From Papilionanthe hookeriana x Papilionanthe teres (taxonomy: Eukaryota; Streptophyta; Magnoliopsida; Asparagales; Orchidaceae), in assembly GCA_022702705.1 (NCBI GenBank), contig CM040425.1, positions 248,001-312,000 of the forward strand: a DNA stretch of 64,000 bases, written 5' to 3'. Position 1 is the first letter of the stretch; each line of letters opens with the position of its first letter. The position numbers and the translations under genes were made by a program. Shown here piece after piece: positions 10,711-21,692 of the stretch. Under the pieces are notes generated by a model. That model was not told where the DNA came from, made no database searches, and worked only from the letters and a program-made list of their open reading frames with translations.

Positions 10711-11289
10711 AATTACTACGCGAAGTAATAATTCTGAAGAAGGATTATAAATTCTGAAATAGTCGTATTATCGGTGTACGTAGATCGAGTCCAAACTTTG
10801 TAATAAAATAAAGTTAATTGGAATAAAAAAAATTACTCACAAGATAAAATACACTTGTTAAATTTCTAATTCCAAATATTATAAAATCATATTAAATAAG
10901 ATAATGGAATCAAGATAATTTTAAAAAATATATAAAATCAATAATAATAAGTTTGTTATTGTTCTTGTTTGTGCAAAGTGTCAGCCATTGACATTTTTCC
11001 CTGTCTTTTTGTGCAGGAAGTGTCAGGTCGTGAGTTGGCATTTGCTTTAAAATACGGCTTGGACCATGCGCTCTGAAGAAAGTGAATGGACACGTACAAC
11101 AAGGCTGCAAGTATGAGATTAATGATGAAAATTAGTCATAGAGATACCAAATAAACATCAGAACATGGAGGCACTTTGTTTTTGTTGACTGATACCTCCT
11201 TGCCGGGAGACACTCACATTCCGTCCATGATCACTACTCCGGAGGGTGGTCTTGTGGCTGCTTCAGCTGAGTGAGTTTCGGACTCGCCA
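10711..11289 (+). other. non-coding region after pol, Tat fragment
   Basis: AT-rich until about 10960, then more balanced composition. It lacks the 89-bp tandem array that T2 carries at the equivalent place. No reading frame longer than short noise is supported on the plus strand. Confidence 0.4.
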
Positions 11290-11883
11290 TTGGCACGCAC
11301 AAAGAGAAGAAATGCAAACCACCGTAAGCATTGCCTCATGGATAAGCTGGAGATGAGACAGGATTGGGAGTTAGCCGCTGAGCTACCGCCCATTCCTGAA
11401 GATATTTTCGAGCCGAAAATGAAAGAAATCGATGAAATAGCATCTTATATCGATACTAAACCAGAGACTACTGAGGACCCCATGCCGACATGGGATCCGA
11501 CTTGTAGCTCAGGTTTACCCAGACAGCCTTCAGTGACAGGAGCATTTTTAGAATGTCCGCATTATCACATTCTACAGTTAGAGGAGTATGGCACATTCGA
11601 GGCATATGCAAACACCTTGATGCTACTCAGAAGCAGGGAGCATCTTGATGTAGAGTCATACGTGCCATAGTTTGTGCTATCATCGCCACAGCGTGGACTT
11701 CCCGACCACGTAATGAAAAAAATCCGAAGAATTAGAAAGAAATAAATTCAGCACTATAGAGAAATACAAGGAAGATTCATCAACATCTTGGAGGGCCTTG
11801 AGCTATACACATATGTGTTTTTTAGGTATGATCAAGAAAAGATTATGGATTATGTCTTCGCTCTCCAAGACTTGGGCAGATGA
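11290..11883 (+). pseudogene. unrecognised ORF downstream of pol in the Tat fragment
   Basis: Begins MARTKRRNANHRK and stays in one frame for about 198 codons, with stops at 11668-11670 and near 11743. Segments such as YHILQLEEYGTFEAYANTL, GLPDHVMKKIRRI and LEGLELYTYVFFRYDQEK read like real protein rather than noise. I do not recognise a domain. The same strand and nearness suggest it belongs to the element, as an extra ORF or as a piece of another copy's gag region. T2 lacks it after pol. A one-base loss near 11880 seems to put the last codons out of frame, at the junction with LTR D. Confidence 0.5.
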
Positions 11884-12298
11884 CTCCGCCAGCAAATATA
11901 TGTGCTTACGATTTAGATATGAAAATTATGATTTTATAATATGGGATACTACGCAAGTATACGTTTCATTTATCAAGTAATATAGGACTTTCTGATTAAG
12001 TCTCGAGATATCGAACCCACGGGGAAATGTAAGAACTTCTTAAAGAAATAAAAAAATTATATTTTTACTTTTTAAATGACATTTAAAAGTATGTTTTGAT
12101 TTGTAAAGTTTAAAAGTTATTTTTGGTATTTTTGATAAAACGCTAAGCAGGAAATGAAAATTATCAAAACTTTAAAACACGATATAAAACACTAGAAAAT
12201 AAAATATCTTTTTCATTCTCTTATAAAGCAGTAATAATTATGAAAGTATTGTTGTGTGGAAGTATTTAAATGTGTTGTGACAAATAGGAGAAAATTTA

Positions 12299-12328
12299 TT
12301 CTTTACCCTTACTTAGTTCTATAAAGAA
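12299..12328 (-). other. conserved LTR hairpin in LTR D, 7-bp stem, 16-nt loop
   Basis: Arms TTCTTTA (12299-12305) and TAAAGAA (12322-12328), loop 16 nt beginning CCCTT. Confidence 0.7.
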
Positions 12329-12477
12329 CATTGGTTAATTTGAAATTTTAAAATTTTGAAAATATTAAGGCAGGGAAGATACCAGCTCTCACTCTAGAGT
12401 TCCCTTAATTCCTTCCACCTGGGGGCTAACTTCTCATAACAAAATTTAAAATATAAAACCAAATTAGGGGGCTTTAG

Positions 12478-12482
12478 CTAGT
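12478..12482. other. left target-site duplication of element C (degenerate)
   Basis: CTAGT here versus CCTGT at 36458-36462. Two mismatches, but removing C restores continuous LTR D sequence across the site, so the insertion point is clear. Confidence 0.55.
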
Positions 12483-12929
12483 TGATTCCGTGATAAATAT
12501 ATGTGCACGAAAAAGTTGACTTCACACCGACTACATGTGCTGATGATTTAGATATGAAAATTATGATTTTATAATGTGGGATACTACGCAAGTATACATA
12601 TCGTTTATCAAGTAATATATGACTTTCTGATTAAGCCCCGAGATATCGAACCCACAGGGAAATGTAAAAACTTTTTAATGAATTAAGAAATTATACTTTT
12701 ACTTTTTTAATGACTTTTGAAAGTATGTTTTGAATTGAAAAAATTGAAAATTGTTTTTGTTATTTTTAATTAAAGCTAAGCAGTAAATGAAAATTATCAG
12801 AACTTTAAAATGCGGTATAAAATACTAGGAAATAAAATATCTTTTTCTTTCTCTTATAAAGCAGTAATAATTATGAAAGTATTGTTGTTGAAGTAGTTAA
12901 ATGTGTTGTGATAAATAGGAGCAAATTTA

Positions 12930-12959
12930 TTCTTTACCCTTACTTGGTTCTTTAAAGAA
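12930..12959 (-). other. conserved LTR hairpin, 3' LTR of C
   Basis: Arms TTCTTTA (12930-12936) and TAAAGAA (12953-12959), 16-nt loop starting CCCTT. Confidence 0.7.
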
Positions 12960-14039
12960 CATTGGTTAATTTGAAATTTTAAAATCTTGAACATGGTTAG
13001 GCAGGGAAGATACTAGCTCTCACTCTAGAGTTCCCTCAATTCCCGCCACCTAGGAGCAAACATCTCATAATAAAACTTAAAATATCAAAACAAATTAGGG
13101 GGCTTTAGCCTGTCACTCTAAAGACCTCTAATTCTACTCCCCATTAAAAACATATTTCCTAAGCATTCAATTAAGTTGACTACAATTCACATCTAAATAA
13201 TTGGATGTGATTTATATCATTTTCTGTTTGAGATAATATTGCATTGGATCTTATATAATCTCACAACAAATTTAACATCTTAACTGGCCAAATTAAGAAG
13301 TAAATTAAGTTCATGGAATTAAATCTTCACAACGTATTCCAAAATTAAACACTTATACATTCCACAACAATCCTACATAATTTAATTACTTCTTTATTTA
13401 AGAAAGAAAAAGATAAAGAAAACTATTCAGAATTCATGGAAAAAACACAAGAAAACATTAATTTGAAAATAGAAATCATAAAAAAAGAACAACAATAAAT
13501 ACTAAATATAGAAAATAGAAATAAACACTTATCTGAAAATCCTCACCACAAAACTCTGCAATTTCCTTTCAAACTTGAATTTTCACAAGACAACTCTACA
13601 GAGGTTGGCGCTCAACTCTGTTGACTCCAACTCTGACTTTAGACTTCAATAAAAACTAGATAAATTGATGAAAGTAAATTGGTGGAAAGAAAGTTTCACA
13701 CCAAAGTAACTAACTCTGAACAATAAAAGACTGAAAGTAAATCTCTTTAAACTAGAAGATGAAACTGCAAACTAGAAGAGACTCTTGAAAACTAAACTAA
13801 AAGACTAACTCTCACTAAAGACAAACACTCATACACACTCATGACATAACTTTAATAATAATCCAAAAGGTGCCTTAGTGTCTCTTTAAATCATGTTCTG
13901 ATTCAATGTATCCACTAAAAGATGCATCCCTTCATTCAAATTTGCCGCCTATGGTAAGTTAAGGAAGTCACCACCAAAAGTTGCTTCAAACACCCCTTGA
14001 AATTTTCCCAAAAAATGAAGAAAATTTGATTTTTAATTG

Positions 14040-14077
14040 TGGTGGCTAAGCGCCGACCAGGAGGCGCTTAGCCGCCA
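14040..14077. promoter_or_regulatory. GC-rich palindrome in 3' LTR of C
   Basis: Left arm TGGTGGCTAAGCGCC and right arm GGCGCTTAGCCGCCA pair over 15 positions with one mismatch, around an 8-nt spacer. The best-preserved copy of the family 1 palindrome in this window. Confidence 0.7.
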
Positions 14078-14262
14078 AAGTCCAATTTTTCATTTTTTAT
14101 TTTTTTGCTCCAAATTTGATCCTATTTTTGCTCCTTTCATCATAATCACTCATTTTCATTATACCTGCAAGAAAAACACAAAATACCTTCCATTACAGTG
14201 CAATATCATCAAAAATAAGTATAAAAATGTGCATAAAAACACTATATATTTTAGGTGTATCA

Positions 14263-14278
14263 AAATCCCCCAAACTTA
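14263..14278 (-). other. polypurine tract, element C
   Basis: Minus strand TTAAGTTTGGGGGATTT-type tract directly upstream of the 3' LTR. Confidence 0.8.
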
Positions 14279-15648
14279 AAATGTTACTTATCCTCAAGTG
14301 ACGCTTAATCACAAAGAAAATTTTAGCATGAAAATATGTAATGAGTTTCTTAGGAAGATAAAAAAATTTTATTCTGGAAATAAAATAGTCCAATTTAGAA
14401 AAACATTTCAGTAATTAAGACCAACGTAAAGTTTAGAAAGTTCTTAGGTAAAGGATGATATAAAATATAGTTTTCTATCTAATTTAAAAATATTTATAGA
14501 TTCTTCAAAATATTGGATTCACACATTTAATTTTCTTACTTAAAAATCATTATTTGAAAATAATTTTACTTACTATATTACAACCTTAAGCTTTAGATTT
14601 TCTCAGAACTTATATTTTATACTTTAGGTCTCGAATAAATTTTTGATTAGGCCATTAAATCCTCAAGCTTCTCCTTCCTTTTTACATACCAAATTTCACT
14701 TTTTTCTCTTTTTTCCTTTTCTTTTTCTTTTCCCTTTTTTTCTTCTTTTTTTTTCTTTTTTTTTATAAGGCAAGTATTACTATATGAGGATAGACCTTTA
14801 ATGATTTTGAATTCCACCCTTCCATTTAAAATAAAGGTCTGATATACATCTTTCACTTAAAAATCATAATAACAGTATTTGAAAATTACTCCTCGATAAA
14901 GAAATTTAAGCTTTGAAGAGTAAAAGTCAAATCTTTTATTTATCCAAAAATACAATATTTCTTACTAATATATAGTTAAACTACATTTAACACTTCTTTA
15001 CTAAGAAAATTTTAACTTTAAATTTTTCATTATTACTAAAAATCTTAACTAAATTCTCTTATTCATTTTTATATTCAAAATTTTGTTCCCCTAATATAAC
15101 TTCATATACATAATTGTTTTCAATCAAAAATCAAATTAATTTTATGTTTTCTTGAGAAAAAATAAAATTTTAGGTTTTTGAAAATTTTTTGTTTTTAAAA
15201 TTCCCCCCAAACTTTAATTTTTAGTTAGGATAAAACATTTAAGCATAAGAAATGATATATGGGTGAGAATTAAAAACTAAAATAAAATGCTTGCAGGAAT
15301 CTTAATATCCTAAATATGCAAGTATAACAATTTAAAAATAAGAGTAAAACAAAATCAAATTCAAAAAAACAATTTAGTTTTTCATTAAATAGAAATTCAA
15401 AGTTTTAAAGGATTTCTACAATAGTGGAGGTTTTAAAAGCAAATAAACATTAACAAAAAATAACTGAAATCACTCCAATACTAGATAACAAATGGTAGTA
15501 GTAGATTTTAAAAAGTTTAAATATGCAATTTTAAATAATAGTTTTTAATAGTGTTCCAAATTATCCTAACAATTTTGGAATATAAAACACAAGACATAAC
15601 ATACATCAACTCATCAACAATGACTCAATAACACTTAAAATAAATCAA
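14279..15648 (-). other. conserved non-coding tail of element C, with pyrimidine tract and second polypurine motif
   Basis: Aligns with 4701-6123 and 37612-39109. A pure C/T tract of about 65 bp lies at 14697-14764 and the second polypurine motif (TTCCCCCCAAACTTTAA) at about 15201-15217, 941 bp from the LTR end. No gene is seen. Confidence 0.65.
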
Positions 15649-16800
15649 CTAATCATCCTCATCATCATCATCATCTTGCTCGTTCCAATCTCTGGATGAC
15701 ACATAAGGTATGTAGAATGGATGAGGGGTCATCTCCACACTCATATCACCTCTGATCAATCTATCCAAGTAATATTGATAGTTCTCCTCATATTCATCAT
15801 ATTTAAAAATTTATCTTTCCATATTATCCATTTTACCATCCATGTCTCTAACATGCTCACGAGTAAGACTCACCTTCTTCAGAATCTTTCTTAACAAACC
15901 AGTCTGTGAATCTCTAGATAATGAAGCTCTCGAAGTAGTACCATGGAAAGTAGAACCAGAAGAAGCAAAAGTAGTAGCAGTAGAAGACCTACCAAATCCT
16001 TCTCTCCAACCAAACTCTGAATGTACAGTGTAAGCTTCAACGTTTACATTGGTAATTGGTTTCAAAGGCTGAAGGACCTCTTCCCAAGTATCAAATTTCA
16101 CTCTAGATCGATCACATAATGAATGTATCGAGGAAGGAAATCCCATACCTGCAGTAGTAGTAGATCTGGCACAACTCAAAATGTAATCATAAAAGATTGC
16201 ACCAATATCTATAGGCTTCTCTTGCTGAATTCAATAGTTCAACACAACTCTCTCCCTTGTAACTTCACTAGTATGGCTTGAAGGCAATAACTTAGATGAG
16301 ATAAAATAATGCCATGCTTTAGAAATGGCATTTAACTTAGAGACTTAAAAACTTCCTCTTCTATCATTTGTAATCGTCCATAAAACTCTTCCGTCAGTCA
16401 AAAATGCCATAATTTCATCTAACTCTCCCTCAGTAGGATGATAGTTCGAGTAAAAACAAAATATATCAGGAGGCGGCCGAAAAAAGACATTGATTATCGC
16501 AGATGTAAAATTTACTTCTTGCCTTCTCACCATCACCAAATTTTCTTCTGCTGCAGGAAAGTTTGCATAAAACTCTCTGACCACAGAAACAACAGCAACA
16601 ACGGAGTAGCAGCAGTAATTTTCTCAATTCCTATTAGCAATCATCTCCTCAATAACCTCTCCTGGCTTACTAAACACATGCTCAGGAATCAATTTATGGG
16701 ACTGTAGTGCGTCAATGTAATGTTCCTCAGCCCTTGCACTAACAAACATTTCAGAATCGAATCTCATCTTTTCTCTCGAGCGCTTTGACTTTGGAGCCAT
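15649..16800 (-). pseudogene. ORF4 of element C: Transposase_32-like protein, nonsense codons only
   Basis: A 384-codon frame (stop included) runs without any net frameshift from ATG at 16800 (MAPKSKRSREK) to the stop after the acidic tail EQDDDDDEDD at 15649-15651. Core motifs are VVREFYANFPAAEEN, FCFYSNYHPTEGELDEIM, a W-H-Y-F-I-S-S-K-L-L-P segment and an I-D-I-G-A-I motif, followed by GLLRKILKKVSLTREHVRDM. At least four in-frame stops break it, near 16625, 16345, 16233 and 15811; at least one is Trp TGG to TGA. I infer it decayed by point mutation after insertion. Molecular function unknown. Confidence 0.75.
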
Positions 16801-16802
16801 TT

Positions 16803-17002
16803 CTAAAAATTCACAAAAAAATTCACCATAAATTCCAACATCAAACTAAACTTGCTAAATTAACTTCCAAAAGTAATTTCCACTAAATCCAAGCAATTTC
16901 TCATCTTTTTCTTCAAATTTTTACCATGAATAGTGATTTTAGGATTTTACAAAATGTCTTTAAATGGTGTCAAAATTTTTTACTTCGGAGTTGTGCTCTT
17001 AC
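16803..17002 (-). other. predicted 5'-UTR intron of ORF4, element C (200 bp)
   Basis: Donor CTTAAG|GTAAGAGC at 17002 and acceptor GAATTTTTAG at 16803, two bases before the ATG at 16800. The exon before it (TTAGATTTGGATTCCTT) is nearly identical in A'. Confidence 0.6.
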
Positions 17003-17176
17003 CTTAAGGAATCCAAATCTAACAATTTTTGTTGAAATCGACCTTCAAACGATCCAAAATTTTGATGCCCTAGGCTATTTTTTGTGAATGTTAGAGGTTG
17101 AAGACGACAGGTAAGTTAAAAAATGGCAATTTTTTGGGTTTTAACTGCTGAAAACCAATTTTCCCGAATCGGCGCC
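17003..17176 (-). other. ORF4 leader of C cut by insertion of element E
   Basis: Aligns with A' 7550-7725 and ends at GGCGCC, exactly where A' continues into its GC-rich cluster. The LTR of E starts at 17177. The right-hand partner of the target duplication (GCGCC) was lost in a later deletion. Confidence 0.6.
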
Positions 17177-17605
17177 TGACTTGGGAGTGTAAAATCCACA
17201 GGGTGGACACTTAGCATAATTTTAATTCTTTTTGTAACAAGTATATAATATATTATTTTAATCACAGAGTTACCTTTAATGCAAGTATACGTATCGCTCA
17301 AGTAATACAGGGCTCTACTGGAGTCCTGGATATCGATCCCATAAGGAATATTTTAGAGGTTATAGACTAGGATTATAGAAATCAATTCAGAATCACAACT
17401 AAATTGAAATTGCCTATCTGTCACTAATATGCAATTGAAAATAATATTATGTTTTAATTAACTAGTTATACTAACAGATAACTAATTCTACTAAAGTGAA
17501 GTTCAAATATATAAGCAAGAATCTTTCTCCTTTGTTAAGATATTTAAGTTAATAGATAATCAGAATTAGTTTAAAATGGTGTTGTGCCAAATAGGAGAAT
17601 GCCTA

Positions 17606-17635
17606 TTCTTTACCCTTTGGTCCAGGCATAAAGAA
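17606..17635 (-). other. conserved LTR hairpin, 3' LTR of E
   Basis: Arms TTCTTTA and TAAAGAA, loop exactly 16 nt. The loop begins CCCTT as in family 1 but is otherwise different (CCCTTTGGTCCAGGCA). Confidence 0.72.
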
Positions 17636-17716
17636 CATTGACTAATCCTATGCTTGGTTACTAAATCTGTAGCTAGATTGGGAGGATATTGGCTCTCACT
17701 TCGGAGCTCCTACGTT

Positions 17717-17732
17717 CCCCTCGCTTGAGGGG
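17717..17732 (-). other. second LTR hairpin with 4-nt loop, 3' LTR of E
   Basis: CCCCTC (17717-17722), loop GCTT, GAGGGG (17727-17732). The equivalents at 29887-29900 and 56237-56250 keep a 4-nt loop, and the closing pair changes from C-G to T-A in the former, a compensatory change. Confidence 0.6.
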
Positions 17733-18563
17733 TAACATCTACACTACAGCACCTAAACGATAGGACCGAATTGAGGATTTTAGACTATCACTCTAAAATC
17801 TCCAATTCTACGCCCGATGAATATTATTTCCCTATTTATTTGCAGCCTACTTCCAAGGACTTTGACCTCCTTGAATCTCAGAAGTAATCTTTACTATAGT
17901 TGTTAAACTCAACATATTTTAACTATTCAATTGGCCAGATTGAATGTAAATTAAGATCTAAGTAAAAGATTATCACAACTTTTTTTAAAATTTTACGACA
18001 CACTAATTCAATTTACCATTTCCCAAAAATATCAAAACAAGGAGAAAGACAGAAAAATCTACTCATATTTCATGGAGAGGATACAATAAAACTTGGATTT
18101 CATATATAAAAATAGAGTTCTACAAAATAAATTAAATAAACACAACTTGTCTTGAATTCCTACCTAAGAAAACTCCTCAAAGTTCCTTTGAATCTCTTTC
18201 TTTCTTTACAGTACATAGAATTCTCCTTCAAAATGACAATGAAGAAGAGATCTCTCACTTCCCTTCAACACTTACAATCCTTTGAAGAATTCCTCACCAT
18301 TATCACTATCTGAACTCACTATTTAACACTCACAAATAACAACAATGGACACTAGTGGACTCTCTATTTGACACTAAGTGACTTTTAGAAGATCCAAATA
18401 GGACTTTTTTATGGACACTTAGTGACTTTTAAAGGACCCAAATATGACACTTTTTCAGCCTGAAATTGATTTTTTTAAAGTAGTTGAAGAGTCTCCAAGG
18501 GTTTTCCAAGCATCCCTTTGAAAATCTTCCACATTCGACGTATTTTGTGAAAGAACCGTCGAT

Positions 18564-18735
18564 CCCGCCGTTGGCGGCCTCGAGCTCCACCGCCGGCGGC
18601 CTTCTAGAAACATTACCTTGAACCGGCCCCACTGTCGGTGGCCTCGACCTTCGCCGTCGGCGGCCTCCCTTGAAATATATTTTGAACTCTCAGGAAAATC
18701 ACGCCGTCGGCACCATTGACCTCACCGTCGGCGCC
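18564..18735. promoter_or_regulatory. GC-rich palindromic array in 3' LTR of E
   Basis: At least five copies of a word like CCGTCGGCGGCCTCGA (e.g. CGCCGTTGGCGGCCTCGAG, ACCGCCGGCGGCC, CGCCGTCGGCGGCC, CACCGTCGGCGCC) sit in about 170 bp of otherwise AT-rich LTR. Related words recur upstream of ORF4 (21735-21844) and ORF3 (23528-23648) of the same element. Role unknown; a binding-site array is my inference. Confidence 0.65.
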
Positions 18736-18922
18736 CTAGATCAAATTTGCATAATTTGGTCCTTTTTACTCCAAATTCGCTCCTTTATGCATATTTTCAC
18801 TCCAGTTTCCTTAAATCTTCATACCTGTAGAAAAACACCAAAAATACCGTTCTTTATAGTGCAATATCATCAAAATCAATAGAAAATAGGCATGAAAATC
18901 TTAACATTTTTTCCTTCGGTCA

Positions 18923-18938
18923 AAATCCCTCAAACTTA
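18923..18938 (-). other. polypurine tract, element E
   Basis: Minus strand AAGTTTGAGGGATTT beside the 3' LTR, one change (A within the G run) from the family consensus. Confidence 0.75.
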
Positions 18939-20316
18939 ACTATTACTTGTCCTCAAGTAATCTTTAGTACTACATAAAAGTTATGATTCATTGTGGTAAA
19001 GTTTTAATTCAGAAATACTATAATTTTGATTTTAATAAATATCATAGCAAGAATTCTTAGAAAGATTTTTAAGTAATTAGATTAATTCTACTGCTATAAG
19101 GCTATCTAGTCATCAAGTTTAAGAGTTCTAGTCTTCTATTCATTTCAATAATGACTATATGTTGCAATATCAATTCACTTAGAATATTCAGAAGATAGGA
19201 ACTTCATGAGGATACTATTAGTAAAGAAACTAGTCATAAATATAAGTTCAGAAATGTTTTTAGTTTTCTCTTTAGGTTAATCCAAGTGAAGCCAATTTTT
19301 GATAAGACATCTCCTCAAGCTTCTCCTCACTTATTTTTTTATTTTGGATTGTTTTTCAATCCTATATATTTTTCTTTTCTTTTTCAGGGATTGTTTTTCA
19401 ATCCTTTTTTTTTCTTTCTTTTTCTTTTTCAAGTGAGGATTACTATATCTGGATAGCCTGTTAATAATTTTGAACTTCACTCTTCCTTTCCTAAATTTGA
19501 AACTTTAAAACAATCTTTACCTTATATGTACTTTATAGTTTTTACGTCATTGAATCCCAATCTTTTCTTTCTCAACTAAATTCCTATGATTCTTAATATT
19601 TCAAAATATAGTTATCTTTACTTTAAATATTTAAGTATATTCTTATCCTTTTATACTAAATATCTTAACCTACAAAATTAATTTTCATTATCAAAAATAT
19701 TTCTTTGAATATTTTATAATATTTAGATAAAATCTAAATATAGTTATCTGAATTAAATTTTGTCACCAAAATCACATTATAATTTTTGAAAATATGTTAA
19801 TTAAGAACACATAATAGTTAATATTTTTCTCCCCCCCAAACTTAATGTTTTCCATAATAAAAATAATACATGGTGGAAAGAAAAATTATAAATATAAATC
19901 ATACCTTTGCACTTTAGGTATTTTTGTCTTTTTGAAATTTTTGCAGGTTCATCTCAAAATTTCTAACTTCAACTGACCAGTAATATTTAAAACCTTTCTA
20001 CACATATAACGATTTAAAAAATTTACTGGGGTAGTGAAATTTTAAAATAAGTATATAAAACTAAAACATTAACAACAATTAACTACACTACACAGGACAT
20101 ATGCATTTCACAACACAGAACAAACAATTTACTAATTAAGACTTTACAGTTCACAATTACAATTACAATCTCAAAGCATCATAAACATTCAGAAATGAAA
20201 ATACAAACTACAAACCAAAACAAACATCTCAGAAACACAATATAGTACACAAAATACAATTAAAAAAATGAAAGTACTACAACAAAACTAAAATAAACAC
20301 ATACATCACAATCAAA
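18939..20316 (-). other. conserved non-coding tail of element E
   Basis: Contains ATTACTTGTCCTCAAG, a pyrimidine-rich tract at about 19365-19432, the block ATTACTATATCTGGATAGCC (19440-19459) and the second polypurine motif CCCCCCCAAACTTAA (19831-19845), 909 bp from the LTR. No gene is seen. Confidence 0.65.
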
Positions 20317-21366
20317 TCAGGCATCAAAATCCCATACAATGTCTTCATCACCCTGATCAGCAGGTGGATTGGGCTGATACTGAGTATAATGTGGGCATTC
20401 TGGAAAAATGACATCAGGCTCTCTTCTGTAGTACCTAACCTGAGCATCATAATAAGCCATATCAAAATCAGAGTGCCTCTGAAGATACTCACTATCGTGA
20501 TCATGTCTCCACTCTAAACCTTCAATCCTGTGATCAATTCTTTCCAATTTTTCATCTAGCTTCTTAAAACTTTTCCACTGCAGGGTCATGGCATTCATCA
20601 AATCATATATGGTAGGGGAACTAGATGCAGGAGGGTCATAGCTAGTAGAATGGATGTCTCTACTAGTAGAAGGTGCTTTGCTCCTACTCCCAGATCTCCA
20701 TTCCTCATAGGATTCATAAGTTTTCAAATTTGCTTTACTAATGGGTTTCATTGGATACACCCATTCTTCATCATCTCTTGCTTGAACTCCAGATAATTGA
20801 CAAAGTGCATAAATTATGCCAGGATGTCCTAAATATCCACTTGATTCACTTTTCGTAGTGGCCATAATATTCTTGTAAATTATTCTCCCCACATTTATAC
20901 TTCTATTGTTCTGAATAAAGAAATTTAGAACAACACTGTCTCTCAAGACTTCGCTATGATGATAGGTGGGTAGCAGAGTAGAACAAATGAAATAATGCCA
21001 TGCCTTAGCAGTGGCATTCATCATGGAAAGTGGAAAGTTAATCCATTCACTATTCTTAACAAATGGAAAGCGGTTAACATTAAAATCGACAGAAAATCCT
21101 CTTACTTGGATAGGCTCGTCCTCAAGTTGAGTCAGGTTAGAGTAGAACTTTCTTACAACTTCAATAGCAGCTTTATTTGTTGTGTAACATAAGTTCTCCC
21201 ATCCTCTCTCTCTGATAACTCATTCCACCTCTCCTCCTAGATTATCCAAAACTCGATCTTGTATGCACTTCTTACTTTGAAAGATTGAAGTGTACCTCGA
21301 TTGTGCTTTAGCGTTCATAAATCGAGTCTTGTCAGATTCGAGTCTTCTCTTTTATCGTGGAGCCAT
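20317..21366 (-). pseudogene. ORF4 of element E: Transposase_32-like protein with two stops and an internal deletion
   Basis: A 350-codon frame from ATG at 21366 (MAPR, then a stop that is Gln in F) to the stop at 20317. The longest open part, 20317-21024, carries AWHYFICSTLLPTYHHSEV, SINVGRIIYKNIMA, GYLGHPGIIYALCQLSGV, a Ser/Pro-rich linker, and a charged coiled-coil-like segment (EKLERIDHRIEGLEWRHDHD). It ends ...EDIVWDFDA. The second stop lies in G-E-V-E-stop (Arg in F). Compared with F, a segment of roughly 38 codons between FSVDFN and INFPLSM is missing in frame. Function unknown. Confidence 0.72.
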
Positions 21367-21374
21367 TGTTTGAT

Positions 21375-21576
21375 CTATCAAAATCACAAAAATCCAAAGT
21401 AATCTCCAAAATAATAATACAATGGCTTCTTAAGGGGGTCTAAAGCAATCTAAATTAAGTTCCATGACTTCCTTCCAAGTCTTTTCTCCACATTTTCAAA
21501 TTTCCCAAAATTTCTTAATGTGGAAGAAATTCATGGTGAAAATAAAAATTTTTTTACATAGGATTGAAGTTCTTAC
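21375..21576 (-). other. predicted 5'-UTR intron of ORF4, element E (202 bp)
   Basis: Donor TTCCTTG|GTAAGAAC at 21576 and acceptor TTGTGATTTTGATAG at 21375, eight bases before the ATG. Same layout and length as F. Confidence 0.62.
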
Positions 21577-21692
21577 CAAGGAAAGATGAAATCCGGTGTT
21601 AGAATGTGTTGATATCCCTCCAAATCTGAGATCTATCAAGCCCTAGGTCAAAATTTATGATAAATCGGGGAAGAAGACGATGAATAGTGGCG

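Larger units (their letters stand above)
8451..11895 (+). mobile_element. Tat-lineage Ty3/gypsy fragment on the plus strand, no LTRs
   Basis: Starts abruptly inside the RT/RNase H connection and runs through RNase H, a second archaeal-type RNase H and integrase, then a further ORF. It is closely related to T2 (46930-49381, opposite strand) but has more damage. No LTR or target duplication is seen at either end: the left end abuts element A' and the right end fuses into LTR D. It is a truncated relic. Confidence 0.85.
11896..12482 (-). repeat. LTR D, left part (3' LTR of element D)
   Basis: Aligns with the left third of the family 1 LTRs: the block GGGATACTACGCAAGTATAC, then GATATCGAACCCAC, the hairpin, and CACCTGGGGGCTAAC. 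The first 50-60 bp of the LTR are missing at the fusion with the Tat fragment. It breaks off at 12482 after GGGGGCTTTAG, where element C was inserted, and resumes at 36458 with CCTGTCACTC. Confidence 0.8.
12483..14262 (-). repeat. 3' LTR of element C (1780 bp)
   Basis: Starts TGATTCCG, ends GTGTATCA, and is followed by the polypurine tract. Contains the conserved block (12575-12665), the hairpin, CACCTAGGAGCAAAC-type block and the 15-bp GC-rich palindrome. It is the partner of 34702-36457. Confidence 0.85.
17177..18922 (-). repeat. 3' LTR of element E (1746 bp)
   Basis: Left end TGACTTGGG, right end CTTCGGTCA before the polypurine tract. Shares with family 1 the block GCAAGTATACGTATCG plus GATATCGATCCCATAAGGA, the hairpin and the GGCTCTCACTTCGGAGCTCC region, but otherwise diverges. 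Carries a GC-rich array at 18564-18735. Confidence 0.87.

Noticed and set aside
11290..11330. MARTK start resembling histone H3
   Set aside because: Similarity stops after five residues; the rest has no histone sequence and sits inside a retroelement relic.
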